Source of the DNA: Pedobacter cryoconitis | GTDB taxonomy: Bacteria; Bacteroidota; Bacteroidia; Sphingobacteriales; Sphingobacteriaceae | NCBI RefSeq assembly: GCF_014200595.1 | Contig: NZ_JACHCG010000002.1 | Coordinates: 124,001-188,000, forward strand | DNA: 64,000 nucleotides | Direction of reading: 5' to 3' | Part shown: piece by piece, positions 51,394-62,000 of the stretch | Position numbering within the stretch: the first letter of the stretch is position 1 | How the letters are laid out: every line of letters starts with the position of its first letter | Position numbers and translations under genes: made by a program | The notes under the pieces: generated by a model | Databases searched by the model: none | What the model was told of the DNA's origin: nothing | Seen by the model: only the letters and a program-made list of their open reading frames with translations

Positions 51394-52764
51394 TTAAAAT
51401 TGACTGGACAGCTCACTAAAATCACCCGAGAGTTCGGCTCTTTTAATCAGCAGGTTCCAAAACTCCTGCTGAACTTCAATGGCATTTTTTTCCACCTGTT
51501 GTAATAAAGATTGAATTTGCAGCAGCTCTGTTAAATTAATCAGGCCACTTTCATACCTGGACAGGTATAAATTATAGGCCTGCTGTGCCTTTGCTAAAGC
51601 AAGCCGTGTATTGGCTACCTGTTTCAACTGCTGATTAACTCTGCTGCCAACCGCTTGTAAAGCAGTATTCATCTGCAATTTTTGCAAGTCATAACTGAAC
51701 TTTGAAGCCTGAACTGCCTGAGCTGTTCTTTTCTTTGCAAATGAACCAGTATAGATATCACTGAGGTTCCAGGTCAACCCTATACCCACCAGGTAATTAC
51801 GTGCGGTATTAGTATAGCCTGCTGATAAATCCCGGTTAACAGCTCCATTTGCCGATATGCCACTTCCACGAGCTGATAAACCACCTGAAAGAGAGAAAGA
51901 AGGCAGCATTTTTCTGGAAGAAAGCTCATTCTGGATTTCATTATACCTCACCTGTTTATCCAGTATTTGTAAATACGGATGGTCTGGTGAAATTGAATCT
52001 GAAGAAACCTGTAACGTTTGGTAACGCATAAAAGATTGCTGCGGCAATTGAATTTCTGCCAGCGGTACCACCTCTGAAAAGTTGATTTTTCCTGCATTGT
52101 ATTTACCAGTCCATTCATCCTTTGTGGCTTTTGCCAGTAAATACGAGGATGCAGCCAGTGCAGTATCTGCACCAGGCTTTAAACCGGCATCGGCAAGGCT
52201 TACCGACAGGTCAAGAATTTCTTTTACTCTTTTTACCTGCTGATCTGCCCATTCAAGATTTGAATTTGCATAAAGTATTCCTACATAAAGGGAGGTTACT
52301 TTTGCTTGTAAGGCCAGCTTTGCTGCATCATAACCACTTTTAGCCTCCTGAACTTTATAACCAGCGGCCTTTATTGTTTTGCGTTGTTTCCCGAATTCGA
52401 AAAACTTCCAGTCTGCTAAAACTGATCCGAATGTATTTGCTGCGGCTGTATTTTCCTGACCAGACTTTGTCCCGTTTACATTAAATACACCAGGAACGGG
52501 GAAAAAGGCACCATTACTACCTGCAAATGTCCCGTAAGAGTTTTGCAGCTGTAATTGCATTTGTGGTAAAGACCGGCTTTGAATCTCCTTTTGGGCATAT
52601 TGAGATTCTTCCAGCAGTGCATTTTTTGCGAGAAGGCCGGAATAGTTTTGATACGCTATTTCCCACGCATAGGTTAAAGAAAGCCCTGCTGGTTGTTGTG
52701 CGTAGGTGCTTACACTAATCAGCATAGAAAACATGCCAATCAGATAAAGATTGTACTTCATCAT
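51394..52764 (-). CDS. TolC-family outer-membrane efflux protein
   Basis: A 456-residue protein with a signal peptide (MMKYNLYLIGMFSMLISVSTYA) and long coiled-coil helices. Features include LALAKAQQAYNLYLSRYESGLINLTELLQIQ near the end, typical of TolC repeats. It is the first gene of the TolC-RND-adaptor operon. Confidence 0.88.
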   Translation of the reverse strand: MMKYNLYLIGMFSMLISVSTYAQQPAGLSLTYAWEIAYQNYSGLLAKNALLEESQYAQKEIQSRSLPQMQLQLQNSYGTFAGSNGAFFPVPGVFNVNGTKSGQENTAAANTFGSVLADWKFFEFGKQRKTIKAAGYKVQEAKSGYDAAKLALQAKVTSLYVGILYANSNLEWADQQVKRVKEILDLSVSLADAGLKPGADTALAASSYLLAKATKDEWTGKYNAGKINFSEVVPLAEIQLPQQSFMRYQTLQVSSDSISPDHPYLQILDKQVRYNEIQNELSSRKMLPSFSLSGGLSARGSGISANGAVNRDLSAGYTNTARNYLVGIGLTWNLSDIYTGSFAKKRTAQAVQASKFSYDLQKLQMNTALQAVGSRVNQQLKQVANTRLALAKAQQAYNLYLSRYESGLINLTELLQIQSLLQQVEKNAIEVQQEFWNLLIKRAELSGDFSELSSQF

Positions 52765-52847
52765 ATTTGAAAATTAGTTGAGGATATCAGAAAACCGTGT
52801 ATCCGTCTGATTACAGGCGGAGCGGTAAAAATTACAAATGTGTAATT

Positions 52848-53252
52848 CTATATCAGCAACAAGCTGTTTTGCAGAAACAGCGGGATTACAGACCAGCGCA
52901 GCTGAGATTCAGGTTCCGGCAGCTCAGTACGTTCTTTTAAAGAAATCAGGAGGGAAAGAATAAAGCCAGGCAGAATAAATGCAAACAGCACCAGTATACT
53001 GCTTTTAAAAATACCAGGCTTAACGTTCAGTTCATCAGCAGATGAGTTCATATGTCCAGCAAAACAATCCACTTTTTCAACAACCAACTGAACTGGTCTG
53101 ACCAATAAATTCTTCATTAATTTATTAGATCCTGCACGCTGAGAAACTGTGTCAGAGAAAAAAGACTGAATGCCTTTTCTTACTGTGCAGGAAGAAAGTA
53201 AACAAATCAATAACAACAGGAAAACTGCTAAAGATCTGATCCCTTTAACCAT
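52848..53252 (-). CDS. Small lipoprotein-like protein upstream of the RND operon
   Basis: A 134-residue protein with a lipobox-like signal (LAVFLLLLICLLSSC), a second hydrophobic segment near residues 88-107 (SILVLFAFILPGFILSLLI), and Cys and His in VDCFAGHMN. I do not recognise a family. It precedes the TolC gene by 83 nt on the same strand and may belong to the efflux operon. ATG at 53252 fits the signal. Confidence 0.6.
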   Translation of the reverse strand: MVKGIRSLAVFLLLLICLLSSCTVRKGIQSFFSDTVSQRAGSNKLMKNLLVRPVQLVVEKVDCFAGHMNSSADELNVKPGIFKSSILVLFAFILPGFILSLLISLKERTELPEPESQLRWSVIPLFLQNSLLLI

Positions 53253-53564
53253 TAATTTACCTGTTAAATATTTTATTTGCTGATACATTCCGGTCTAAAG
53301 TACTGATTTTTTTTTAGGGGTGGTAACATCATTGTGAACGTCACAACAAATTGACCTTAAAATTCATTGTCAGCAAAAACGATTTTAGAATATATAATAC
53401 CAATAAATTTTTTCTTTTTCAGTAATGAATAAATTGAACAATCTGATTGCGTCAATTAATGGGTAGTTTTCAGTTGAAAAAAAGAGCATTTGTAACTTTT
53501 TTATACACATTAAACCTTTATAAAAAAATAAAGTCTCACACGATATAAATAAAATAACAACCTT

Positions 53565-53726
53565 ATGACCAATTACTTACTATACATTGATCCAGGGACA
53601 GGCAGCCTGTTCTTTCAAGCTATTTTATCAGCTATCCTTACACTATCTGTTTTTGGAAGCAAATTGAAAATATTCGTTATGCACTTTATCAGAAGCATCA
53701 GATCAAGGAAAGGAAGTGAAGAATAA
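53565..53726 (+). CDS. 53-residue DPGTGS membrane protein
   Basis: A short gene translated as MTNYLLYIDPGTGSLFFQ followed by a hydrophobic segment (AILSAILTLSVF) and a basic tail with SRKGSEE. The motif YIDPGTGS next to a membrane segment is typical of small proteins found in surface-polysaccharide clusters. The stop TAA overlaps the next ATG (TAATG), showing translational coupling to the methyltransferase gene. The function is unknown. Confidence 0.75.
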   Translation: MTNYLLYIDPGTGSLFFQAILSAILTLSVFGSKLKIFVMHFIRSIRSRKGSEE

Positions 53727-55096
53727 TGAGTTTATTACAAGCGATTTCTTACAAAGACCCTGCTGGTTTTGTCGTTAAACTAGAAGATGGATATTATAGA
53801 TATATTGCTCCTGATTATGCATTGGAATTTGATCACCTGAGTGAATCGGGACTTTATCAGAATCTGGTAGATCAGGAGCTGATGATACCACATGCCGAGG
53901 TCTTATTAGATGATAAATTTCCAGGTTATTATAAGAAAATATTTCCACAGCAGTTAGCTTTTATATCCTATCCATTTGAGTGGTCTTATGCACAATGGCA
54001 GCAAATGTTATTAGCTTATACCAGGATTAATCAGCTTTCGTTAGCACATGGGATGATTTTAAAAGATGCTTCTCCCTATAACTTCACCTTTCACAATGAT
54101 AAATGTGTATTAATTGATACACTATCTTTCAGTTTCTATAAAGATGGAGATCCATGGATAGCCTACCGGCAATTTTGCGAAGAATCTCTTTCTCCATTTT
54201 TATTGATGCACTATAAAGATCCCTTGTGGTCAAAGTTATATAGAGGAAGTATTACCGGGTTGCCTCTTCCTTTTGTCAGCAGCCATTTGCCTTTCAGGAC
54301 TCGTTTTGATCCCTTCTGTTTGATACATATTCATTTGCACTCCCGATTTAGTAATGATAAAAAAGGTAAAAGCGAAGCTGCACGGCAGGGATTGAATAAG
54401 GAGAAACTGAAAGTTCTTTTTAGCAACATTGCCAAAAACGTTTTGACCAAAAAACAACCCTTGCTTAAAAATAGTATATGGGATCATTATTATGAGAATG
54501 ATATTGAAAGTGAAAGATATATTACAGCTAAAACAGAGGTGATTACCAAATGGCTGTCGGAAATAAGGCCTGATGTGACTATTGATTTGGGCGCGAATAC
54601 AGGCAAGTTCTCCCGCTTAGCTTCGCAGTTTTCGAAATCTGTTTATGCAGTAGAAAGTGATGCTTACTGTGTAGATGAGATTTATAAAAGTAATACACAG
54701 ATAAAAGATAATAATATCACTTCAATTTTGGCTGATCTTGCTGATCCATCCCCAGGATTAGGCTGGCATAACGAGGAGAAATCACCTCTTTTAAAACGTT
54801 TAAAAGGAGAAATGGTGATGGCTCTTGCTTTAATTCATCATTTATGTCTGAGCAGAAACTTGCCGATTCCTTTTGTTGCCCGGCTTTTCTCTGAAATGAC
54901 AACACGGTATGCAATTGTTGAATTCGTTCCAAAAGAAGATCCTAAATCCAGGTTGTTATTGCAGCATAAAGGAGATATTTTCGAATATTATACGGAAGAA
55001 GATTTTATCAATTCATTTGAACATCATTTTAGATTAGTTGCCTGTCATCCATTTGAAAAATCGTTAAGAAAATTGTTTTTATGGGAAAAACGATAA
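53726..55096 (+). CDS. NoeA-like SAM-dependent methyltransferase
   Basis: A 456-residue protein in two parts. The N-terminal half (about 1-235) has LIDTLSFSFYKDGDPWIAYRQF and other signs of the NoeA-like family. The C-terminal half has a class I methyltransferase fold with TIDLGANTGKFSRLASQFSK as the SAM loop and VYAVESD as the acidic motif. It may methylate an exported glycan or lipid. It is coupled to the DPGTGS gene before it and overlaps the phosphotransferase gene after it by 16 nt. Confidence 0.8.
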   Translation: MSLLQAISYKDPAGFVVKLEDGYYRYIAPDYALEFDHLSESGLYQNLVDQELMIPHAEVLLDDKFPGYYKKIFPQQLAFISYPFEWSYAQWQQMLLAYTRINQLSLAHGMILKDASPYNFTFHNDKCVLIDTLSFSFYKDGDPWIAYRQFCEESLSPFLLMHYKDPLWSKLYRGSITGLPLPFVSSHLPFRTRFDPFCLIHIHLHSRFSNDKKGKSEAARQGLNKEKLKVLFSNIAKNVLTKKQPLLKNSIWDHYYENDIESERYITAKTEVITKWLSEIRPDVTIDLGANTGKFSRLASQFSKSVYAVESDAYCVDEIYKSNTQIKDNNITSILADLADPSPGLGWHNEEKSPLLKRLKGEMVMALALIHHLCLSRNLPIPFVARLFSEMTTRYAIVEFVPKEDPKSRLLLQHKGDIFEYYTEEDFINSFEHHFRLVACHPFEKSLRKLFLWEKR

Positions 55097-56439
55097 ACGA
55101 CTGGCTGAGCAGGCCATTATACATTTATAGTTTCGGTCTTTTTTTTCTTATTTATAAGAGTTCTCAATATTTTCCATCATTTGATCTGTTACTCTTTATT
55201 TGCTTTTTTGTGGGTTATTGCCTAATTAACTGTGGTATAATACTTATTCAGAAAAAAGCAGGATTTTATAAATTTGGTTCGTGCTGGCTAATATTCACCT
55301 GGATATTATTTCTGTTTTCAGAACAGATTATTAATTATTTAAACGAATATATAGATCCGGCATTTGTTCGTTTCAGATATTTATTCCTGGTCATTATAAG
55401 TATATGTCTGGTTATATATTTAATATGTAGGAAAGTGGATAGGCAAAAGATTCTGATATTGAACTCTATAATTAATGTATTTGTTTTTATACTTACCGTA
55501 TTAACTATTACATCTGGAGTCAAACTTGTTTACTGGGAAAGAAATCATAATATTGCTTTAAATAATAGAAGGCTTCCTTCTTTAGATATCAAAAATAACA
55601 ATGATGTAATATGGATATTGCTTGATGAATATACTGATCCGGCTAGCTTAAAAAGTCAATTTAAATATCATGATTTTCTTGTTGATTCATTAGAAATGAA
55701 AGGGTTTTTTGTTTTTGATAAACTAAAATCTCAAAGTAGCACAACTGTTTATTCAATTAGTTCTTTGTTCAATCTTAATGATACTATTCCAATTGCAAAT
55801 TATAGTTACGCTACTCATTATTTAGATGAAAATATTTGGATAAATCATTTACATAGAATTGGTTATGATTTTGTTAATCTTGATTTTTTAAACATTGGAG
55901 GATACCCTAAATTTTCTTATCTGAGAATTTTTTCAGATAATTACTTTGATCAAATTATATCTGGATCTGTTTTTGCTTCATTGTTGGATAATTTAACTGA
56001 AGAAAAAAATGTTATTGATATTTATAATCAAAAAGTTATCAGAGTTTTTAAACAGAAAGTTAATGAAAAACGAAATAAACCAGTTTTTATCTGGACACAT
56101 TTAATGATACCTCATGAACCATTTTATAGAGATGCTAATGGGAATATGAACAAATTCCCTGTTCTTAATGTTAGTACATCTCCAGCTTCACTAATAATCA
56201 AGCAATACACGGAGTACCTTTCTTATGGAAATAATGTATTGCTGAAAATGTTAAATGAGATCCCAAACTGGAAAAATAAGACTATTATTATTTCCGGAGA
56301 CCATGGAGCGAGGATGCTTATACCTGATAACGACCCTAGAAGAAAGCAAACATTTGGTGCAATCTATTATCCCGGTATGGACAAAAAAGAACTGGGTAAA
56401 ATTGAGTATATGCAGCAGATTCCATTTCATCTTCATTAA
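55081..56439 (+). CDS. Membrane phosphotransferase/sulfatase-fold protein, possibly truncated
   Basis: A 452-residue protein with about four N-terminal membrane segments (residues 12-150) and a periplasmic alkaline-phosphatase-superfamily domain: VIWILLDEYTDP (metal site and nucleophile region), THLMIPHEPF and ISGDHGAR (metal ligands). This resembles LPS or teichoic-acid phosphoethanolamine/glycerol transferases. The DNA is clearly AT-richer than the neighbours, suggesting transfer. The C-terminus ends abruptly after QQIPFHLH, so the last helix may be missing. Confidence 0.78.
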   Translation: MGKTINDWLSRPLYIYSFGLFFLIYKSSQYFPSFDLLLFICFFVGYCLINCGIILIQKKAGFYKFGSCWLIFTWILFLFSEQIINYLNEYIDPAFVRFRYLFLVIISICLVIYLICRKVDRQKILILNSIINVFVFILTVLTITSGVKLVYWERNHNIALNNRRLPSLDIKNNNDVIWILLDEYTDPASLKSQFKYHDFLVDSLEMKGFFVFDKLKSQSSTTVYSISSLFNLNDTIPIANYSYATHYLDENIWINHLHRIGYDFVNLDFLNIGGYPKFSYLRIFSDNYFDQIISGSVFASLLDNLTEEKNVIDIYNQKVIRVFKQKVNEKRNKPVFIWTHLMIPHEPFYRDANGNMNKFPVLNVSTSPASLIIKQYTEYLSYGNNVLLKMLNEIPNWKNKTIIISGDHGARMLIPDNDPRRKQTFGAIYYPGMDKKELGKIEYMQQIPFHLH

Positions 56440-56547
56440 TAGGAGTAGTCATTTATAACGGTTATGTTTCTAAAAACTGTAAATGAGCTGACATAAAGCA
56501 AGCGCGGGAAACCGATATTTGTGGCAAGTATAAAATCAAATCATCAT

Positions 56548-57027
56548 ATGAAATTATTAATAACTTGTCTGACTGTTATCTTTTTCTCTCTTTCTGCTTC
56601 AGCGCAGGATATAGGTTCAAAAATTCCCACAGCGATCTTTTACAACAGAGATAATACACCCTTTTCTACCTACAATATTCCTGGCGGGAAAAAATCGCTG
56701 ATTATCTTTTTTGATGCAACCTGTGAACACTGTCAGAAAGTAGTGGCGCAAATGAGTAAAAGAACAAAGGAATTGAAAAATGTAAACGTTTATATGATTT
56801 CACAGGATGAATACAGATCTATTGATTACTTCATGACTAATTTTGGAAAACCATTTTTGCAGGAAAAAAATGTGAAGGTAGTTCAGGATCGTGACCATGT
56901 ATTTATTATGGCTTTCCATCCAAAACAATACCCGGCCATTTATTTGTATAATGCGGATAAAAGCCTCGCATTTACTTCAAGCAATCAAAATGATGTACCT
57001 AAGTTTTTTAAGCTGATTAATCCCTAG
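56548..57027 (+). CDS. Thioredoxin-fold thiol-disulfide protein
   Basis: A 159-residue exported protein with a signal peptide (MKLLITCLTVIFFSLSASA) and a TlpA/redoxin fold. The active-site motif is CEHC in FFDATCEHCQKVVAQM, and a cis-Pro lies in YPAIYLYN. The ATG at 56548 is used, because the signal peptide begins there rather than at the GTG at 56521. It probably reduces disulfides in the periplasm. Confidence 0.82.
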   Translation: MKLLITCLTVIFFSLSASAQDIGSKIPTAIFYNRDNTPFSTYNIPGGKKSLIIFFDATCEHCQKVVAQMSKRTKELKNVNVYMISQDEYRSIDYFMTNFGKPFLQEKNVKVVQDRDHVFIMAFHPKQYPAIYLYNADKSLAFTSSNQNDVPKFFKLINP

Positions 57028-57047
57028 TAAAATATAACAATGATAGT

Positions 57048-57090
57048 AACAGCCCTTTCTGCCAGAAAACAGAAAGGGCTGTTCTTTTTA
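57048..57090. terminator. Strong convergent terminator
   Basis: A perfect 14-bp stem (57048-57061 with 57070-57083), an 8-nt loop and TTCTTTTTAG. It serves the thiol-disulfide gene and the convergent membrane protein gene. Confidence 0.85.
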
Positions 57091-58092
57091 GTCAACCGTA
57101 TGTACAATAACAGCTTCGCGTTTACGCGCAGCAGCACCCGCACCTAAACTGGCACTTACCGCGCCCAATAATAAACCGAAGAAAGAGAAAATAGCAAATT
57201 TAGAAAGGCCTGATGCTACATCATCACCCACCTCTTTTGCTTTTTCTATAGCCTGGTCCTTCGCTTGTTTCACCTTCTCTTTTGTTGTTTTGATAGTACT
57301 TATCCAATTGTCAACAATTTGTTCAGACTCCACTTTAGACTTTCCTGTTCTGTTCATCACTATATTAACCAGCGCATCACGATCTGCCGCCTCAAATGTA
57401 GCATCACCAGTACTAAATAGCTTAGAAACCAGTGAATCTAACTTCTGCTGGGCCAGTTGTGGATTCTCTAATACTGATTTACCAGTGTTTTCTGCCTGAC
57501 CAGTTGCCTGCTTTGCCTTATTTTTTAGCTGCTCAGGTTGTAAATCTTTTTTACCTGTCTGTTTGAGCAGCAATTCTGCTTCCTTTTTCATTTTCTCTAT
57601 AGAACCACCATCTATATTCAGCTGATCCTTAATCGCATCACCAGCTTCTGGCGCAACGCTCTTAATTCCTTCGCCAGCCATAGATAATCCTTTAGTGATT
57701 ACAGAACCTGCTCCACCAACAATCTTGCTGACCGAAGAAGTCACTAAGTAAATATTTAAGAAAGTGAGCAGGCACCAGGTAATCAGGCCATGTAAAATAA
57801 GATCTGTCTTTTGTACCTGGTTAGAGAACCAGCCAGCTACCCAGCCCCCGGCAAATAAAGAGATCAGCATCGTGACGATCCACCAGATCAATGCACCTGT
57901 GCCTAAACCACTGAATGGTTTGGCATCTTCTACAGGATTAATACTTCCAAAGCCAATACTTAAGCCCAGTAAGCTTAATAATAATTGAATGGCGATTGCA
58001 ATAAATACGCCGGCAAATACTGCGCTCCAGGATAAACGACTGATAAACCCCATAGGGGATTTTTCAGTTAACGTGTGAACTGATTTAATCAT
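57088..58092 (-). CDS. PhnA-like membrane protein of unknown function
   Basis: A 334-residue protein. Three N-terminal hydrophobic segments occupy residues 20-45, 65-90 and 98-118 (SWSAVFAGVFIAIAIQLLLSLLGL), resembling the PhnA-like membrane proteins of many Proteobacteria. A long charged, Lys/Glu/Ala-rich coiled-coil-like region (about 165-295) follows, and a last glycine/alanine-rich membrane segment (GLLLGAVSASLGAGAAAR) ends the protein. The function is unknown. Confidence 0.7.
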   Translation of the reverse strand: MIKSVHTLTEKSPMGFISRLSWSAVFAGVFIAIAIQLLLSLLGLSIGFGSINPVEDAKPFSGLGTGALIWWIVTMLISLFAGGWVAGWFSNQVQKTDLILHGLITWCLLTFLNIYLVTSSVSKIVGGAGSVITKGLSMAGEGIKSVAPEAGDAIKDQLNIDGGSIEKMKKEAELLLKQTGKKDLQPEQLKNKAKQATGQAENTGKSVLENPQLAQQKLDSLVSKLFSTGDATFEAADRDALVNIVMNRTGKSKVESEQIVDNWISTIKTTKEKVKQAKDQAIEKAKEVGDDVASGLSKFAIFSFFGLLLGAVSASLGAGAAARKREAVIVHTVD

Positions 58093-58261
58093 AATGTTTG
58101 TTTTTAAATAGGTAGATAAATAAATATTTACAAATCAGGGGATGAGATAAACTTAAATACCTCATTTCTTTAGATGCTGACAGACAACAAGATAATTTTC
58201 AGAATGTTTGAACAGGCTTAAACCTGTAGGGAATGTCAGCACAAGTTTATATGTTTACAGG

Positions 58262-58453
58262 ATGGAAGTTAAACTTGACAAAACCACGCTGCCACAACAC
58301 GGCCAGCAGGTGCTATTTCAAACTGTCATTGATGAGGAATATGAAACCTGGCAAGAAGGCATTTATAATGCAAAAGCTGAATATATAAAAATCTCAAAAG
58401 GTGATATTTACGACATGTGGGGAGACGTAGTGAGATGGGAGCCTTCAGTTTAA
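58262..58453 (+). CDS. Small hypothetical protein
   Basis: A 63-residue acidic protein, MEVKLDKTTLPQHGQQVLFQ at the start and DMWGDVVRWEPSV at the end, with no membrane segment. I do not recognise a family. Start ATG at 58262 is chosen over an upstream in-frame reading from 58208, whose extra residues look non-coding. It is isolated. Confidence 0.5.
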   Translation: MEVKLDKTTLPQHGQQVLFQTVIDEEYETWQEGIYNAKAEYIKISKGDIYDMWGDVVRWEPSV

Positions 58454-59078
58454 GACCTTATGCTCCGAAAGCTTGTTCATTATTCTGAAGAAGCCAGAAT
58501 TAACTCAAAATAAAAGATGAAATCATCTTAAAATACGGGTTTCTTTACCCAGCTGTGGGTTGCATTCCCTGTTGCTTAAATTATATTGAACATAAAAAAA
58601 TAGCTTCCATAGCCCTATGGTAGCTATTTTTGTTTAAAACTATCTCATTATTAACGATTTAAGTTTAATTTCTAAGCTTAGATGAAATTTGGGTATTCTT
58701 CCTGAAACCGCACGCAAAATCTTTCCTGCCACTTTAATCACCGGCTATCTGCTTTATTTCATTTCATTTTGTTTTACCGGGTTCCCTGTTTTTATTTCTT
58801 TCATGTTATTATATTGTGAATAAATAATACCTGTTTTATTCTTTTTGTTCATTCCTCTTTCTGAGGCAGAAACCAATAATCAGAGTCGTAAATTTGTTCT
58901 ATTGAAAGAATTAAGACTCACCTTGATTATAGTTTTTTCGATTTAGCTAATTTATTAGCTTAATTGTCACTATTAGGGCGACGGGCGGGACGGATTCTTT
59001 GACATGCTGAACCAATTTGTAATCGAAGTTTTTGACAGAATAATATCTATAAAGTTTAATATTTATCTACCTACTAAT
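58454..59078. other. Intergenic region upstream of the polyketide synthase
   Basis: These 625 nt hold no gene that I can support. They contain a hairpin terminator (58596-58631), AT-rich DNA, a short GC patch (about 58977-58992) and the leader of the polyketide synthase gene. No clean TTG-N19-TAnnTTTG promoter is visible by eye. Confidence 0.5.
58596..58634. terminator. Hairpin terminator in the polyketide synthase leader region
   Basis: Stems AAAAATAGCT/AGCTATTTTT and CCATA/TATGG are separated by one T-T mismatch, with a GCCC loop and flanking A and T runs. It could end transcription from either side. Confidence 0.65.
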
Positions 59079-62000
59079 ATGATGGAAAATCTTAAGATAA
59101 TCGGAATAACCCCATTTGAGAAGCCAGATACCGAACTTGCAATCGCTTTAAATCAATCAGGAATATTTCCTGTATTAAATCTTGGTTATCAATTACCTGA
59201 AGCAATTCAGGCATTGAATAAATTAGTGCAAAATGGTGTGACAGATTTTGGAGTATGTATTCCGTCTTCTGATTTGACAACTATCGAACTCCCTGTACAG
59301 GTAAGCCTGATTATTATTCCTGATGGCGTAGAATTTCAGCGTAAAGCAGGAGTGAAGCTTATTCGCCAGGTTTATGACCTCAGCTCGGCAAGACAAGCTA
59401 AAGCTGCGGCTGCCGATGGGATTATTGTGAAAGGAAATGAAGGAGCAGGAAGAGTTGGACATGAATCGTCCTTTGTCCTGTTTCAACGCATAATACAAGA
59501 AATTAAAGACATTCCTGTTTGGGTACAGGGCGGCGTTGGTATACATACCGCTGCTGCTTTAATTGCCCAGGGAGCTGCCGGGATTATACTGGACAGTCAA
59601 CTGGTTTTATTTCCAGAATGCAGTGCACCTAAAGCCATCAAAGATATCTGTGCTAAATTAAGCGGTACAGAAACCAGGCTATTTGGTGATTACCGGGTAT
59701 TATCCCGTCCAAACTCACCTGTTATCCAGCAGGATATCAGTCCAAAAGAATTGACTACCTATTTTACTGACTTCAATCTGGAGAAAAGCTACCTTCCCTT
59801 AGGACAGGATATTGCGCTTTCTCCAGATCTTTTTAGCAGGTATAAAAAATTAAGCAAACTCGTATTTGGTATCAGAGAAGCTATTTACGGCCATTTAAAC
59901 CAGGCGAAATCACTGAATGTAATTAGCCCGGAGAATCCGTTGGCCAAAGAACTGAACCTGACTTACCCGATCGCACAAGGCCCGATGACCAGGGTAAGCG
60001 ACGTTGCACAATTTGCAGATGCCGTATCTGGTGCCGGTGCTTTATCATTTATAGCTTTATCCTTACTCAAAGGAGAAACCGCAAAGAACCTCATCAAAGA
60101 AACCAAAAGGCTTGCAGGTAAAAAGACCTGGGGAGTAGGTATTCTTGGTTTTGCCCCGCAAGAACTGCGTGATGAGCAAATGCAATATATTCTGGAAGAA
60201 AAGCCACCAGTAGTGCTGATTGCCGGAGGGCGCCCATCACAAGCCAAACCACTGGAAAAAGCAGGAATCAAAACATTTCTTCACGTGCCGTCAGCATCAC
60301 TGTTAGAGATGTTCCTGAAAGAAGGCGCCCGGAGATTTGTTTTTGAAGGCCGCGAATGCGGAGGCCACGTTGGCCCGCTATCCAGTATGGTACTTTGGGA
60401 AAAACAAATTGAACGTTTACTGAAAGAAGATAATCCGGAACAAATCAGCGTATTTTTTGCCGGAGGTATTCACGATGCCTTCTCCACCGCATTCATCTCT
60501 ATTATGGCAGCCCCGCTTGCTGCAAGAGGTGTAAAAGTCGGTGTATTGATGGGAACAGCTTATTTGTATACCAAAGAAGCCGTAAGTACCGGAGCCATTC
60601 AGGAGAAATTTCAGCAGCAGGCTGTACAAGCCAGTGATACCATATTACTGGAAACCGCTCCTGGACATGAAACAAGATGTCTTAAATCTCCATTTTCTGA
60701 TTTCTTTAGTGAAGAGAAGATCAAACTTCAGCAATCAGGGATTGATAAAAAAGAAATATGGGCAAAACTGGAAACGCTGAATGTAGGGCGTTTAAGAATT
60801 GCAGCCAAAGGAATAGAACGCAGAGGAGACGAGCTGGTTACGATCAATGAAGCCGAGCAGCTTACCCTGGGTATGTATATGATCGGCCAGATTGCCGCGT
60901 TGCAAAATAAAGTAGTTTCCTTACTGGAACTGCATCAGGATGTAGCAGAAGGTAACTATCAGCATGTGCTGAATGCAGTACTTGCTGCTGCTCCGGAAAA
61001 AACAGGTAAATCTCTGGATGTTGCGATCGTAGGGATGGCATGTATCTTCCCTGGAGCAAAAGATCTGGAAGAGTACTGGAGCAATATTATTTTAGGGAAA
61101 GACAGTGTAACTGAAGTTCCGGACGAACGCTGGAACAAAGAATTATATTATGATCCGGAATCTACAGCAGGTGATATGTCACACTCTAAATGGGGTGGCT
61201 TTATCCCTAAAATAGATTTCGATCCGGTTGAATTTGGTATTCCGCCACAATCACTCGCAGCAATAGAGCCTACCCAGTTGTTAACCCTGATGGTTGCTAA
61301 ACAAGCCATGGAAAACGCAGGTTATCTGGATGGCGGGTATGACCAGGAAAATGTATCTGTAATTATTGGTGCCGAAGGTGGTAATGATCTGGCAAACAGC
61401 TACGGATTCAGATGTTTCTATAAACAGGTATTCGGAGATATGCCGGCCGAGATTGATCAGGCTTTGCCTAAAATGACAGAAGATTCCTTTCCCGGTATCC
61501 TGGCTAACGTAATTTCAGGAAGAGTAGCCAACAGGCTAAACTTAGGCGGACGTAACTTTACCGTAGACGCAGCCTGCGCATCCTCTCTGGCAGCAGTTGA
61601 CCTGGCTTGTCAGGAATTATTTTTAGGCAAATCTGATATGGTACTGGCAGGCGGAGCCGATTTACACAATGGGATCAATGATTACCTGATGTTTTCAAGC
61701 ACGCACGCATTATCCCGTAAAGGCAGGTGCGCTACTTTTGATGCAGAAGCAGATGGAATTGCATTGGGTGAAGGGATAGCCATGGTGGTTTTAAAAAGAC
61801 ACGAAGATGCGCTGAGAGACGGAGACCGGATTTATTCAGTCATCAAAGGTGTTGGCGGTTCAAGTGACGGTAAAAGTTTAGGCCTGACTGCACCGCGTAA
61901 AAACGGGCAGGTACAAGCGCTGGAACGTGCTTACGATCAGGCAGGAATTACCCCTTCGGTAGTTGGGCTGGTAGAAGCTCATGGAACAGGAACTGTAGTG

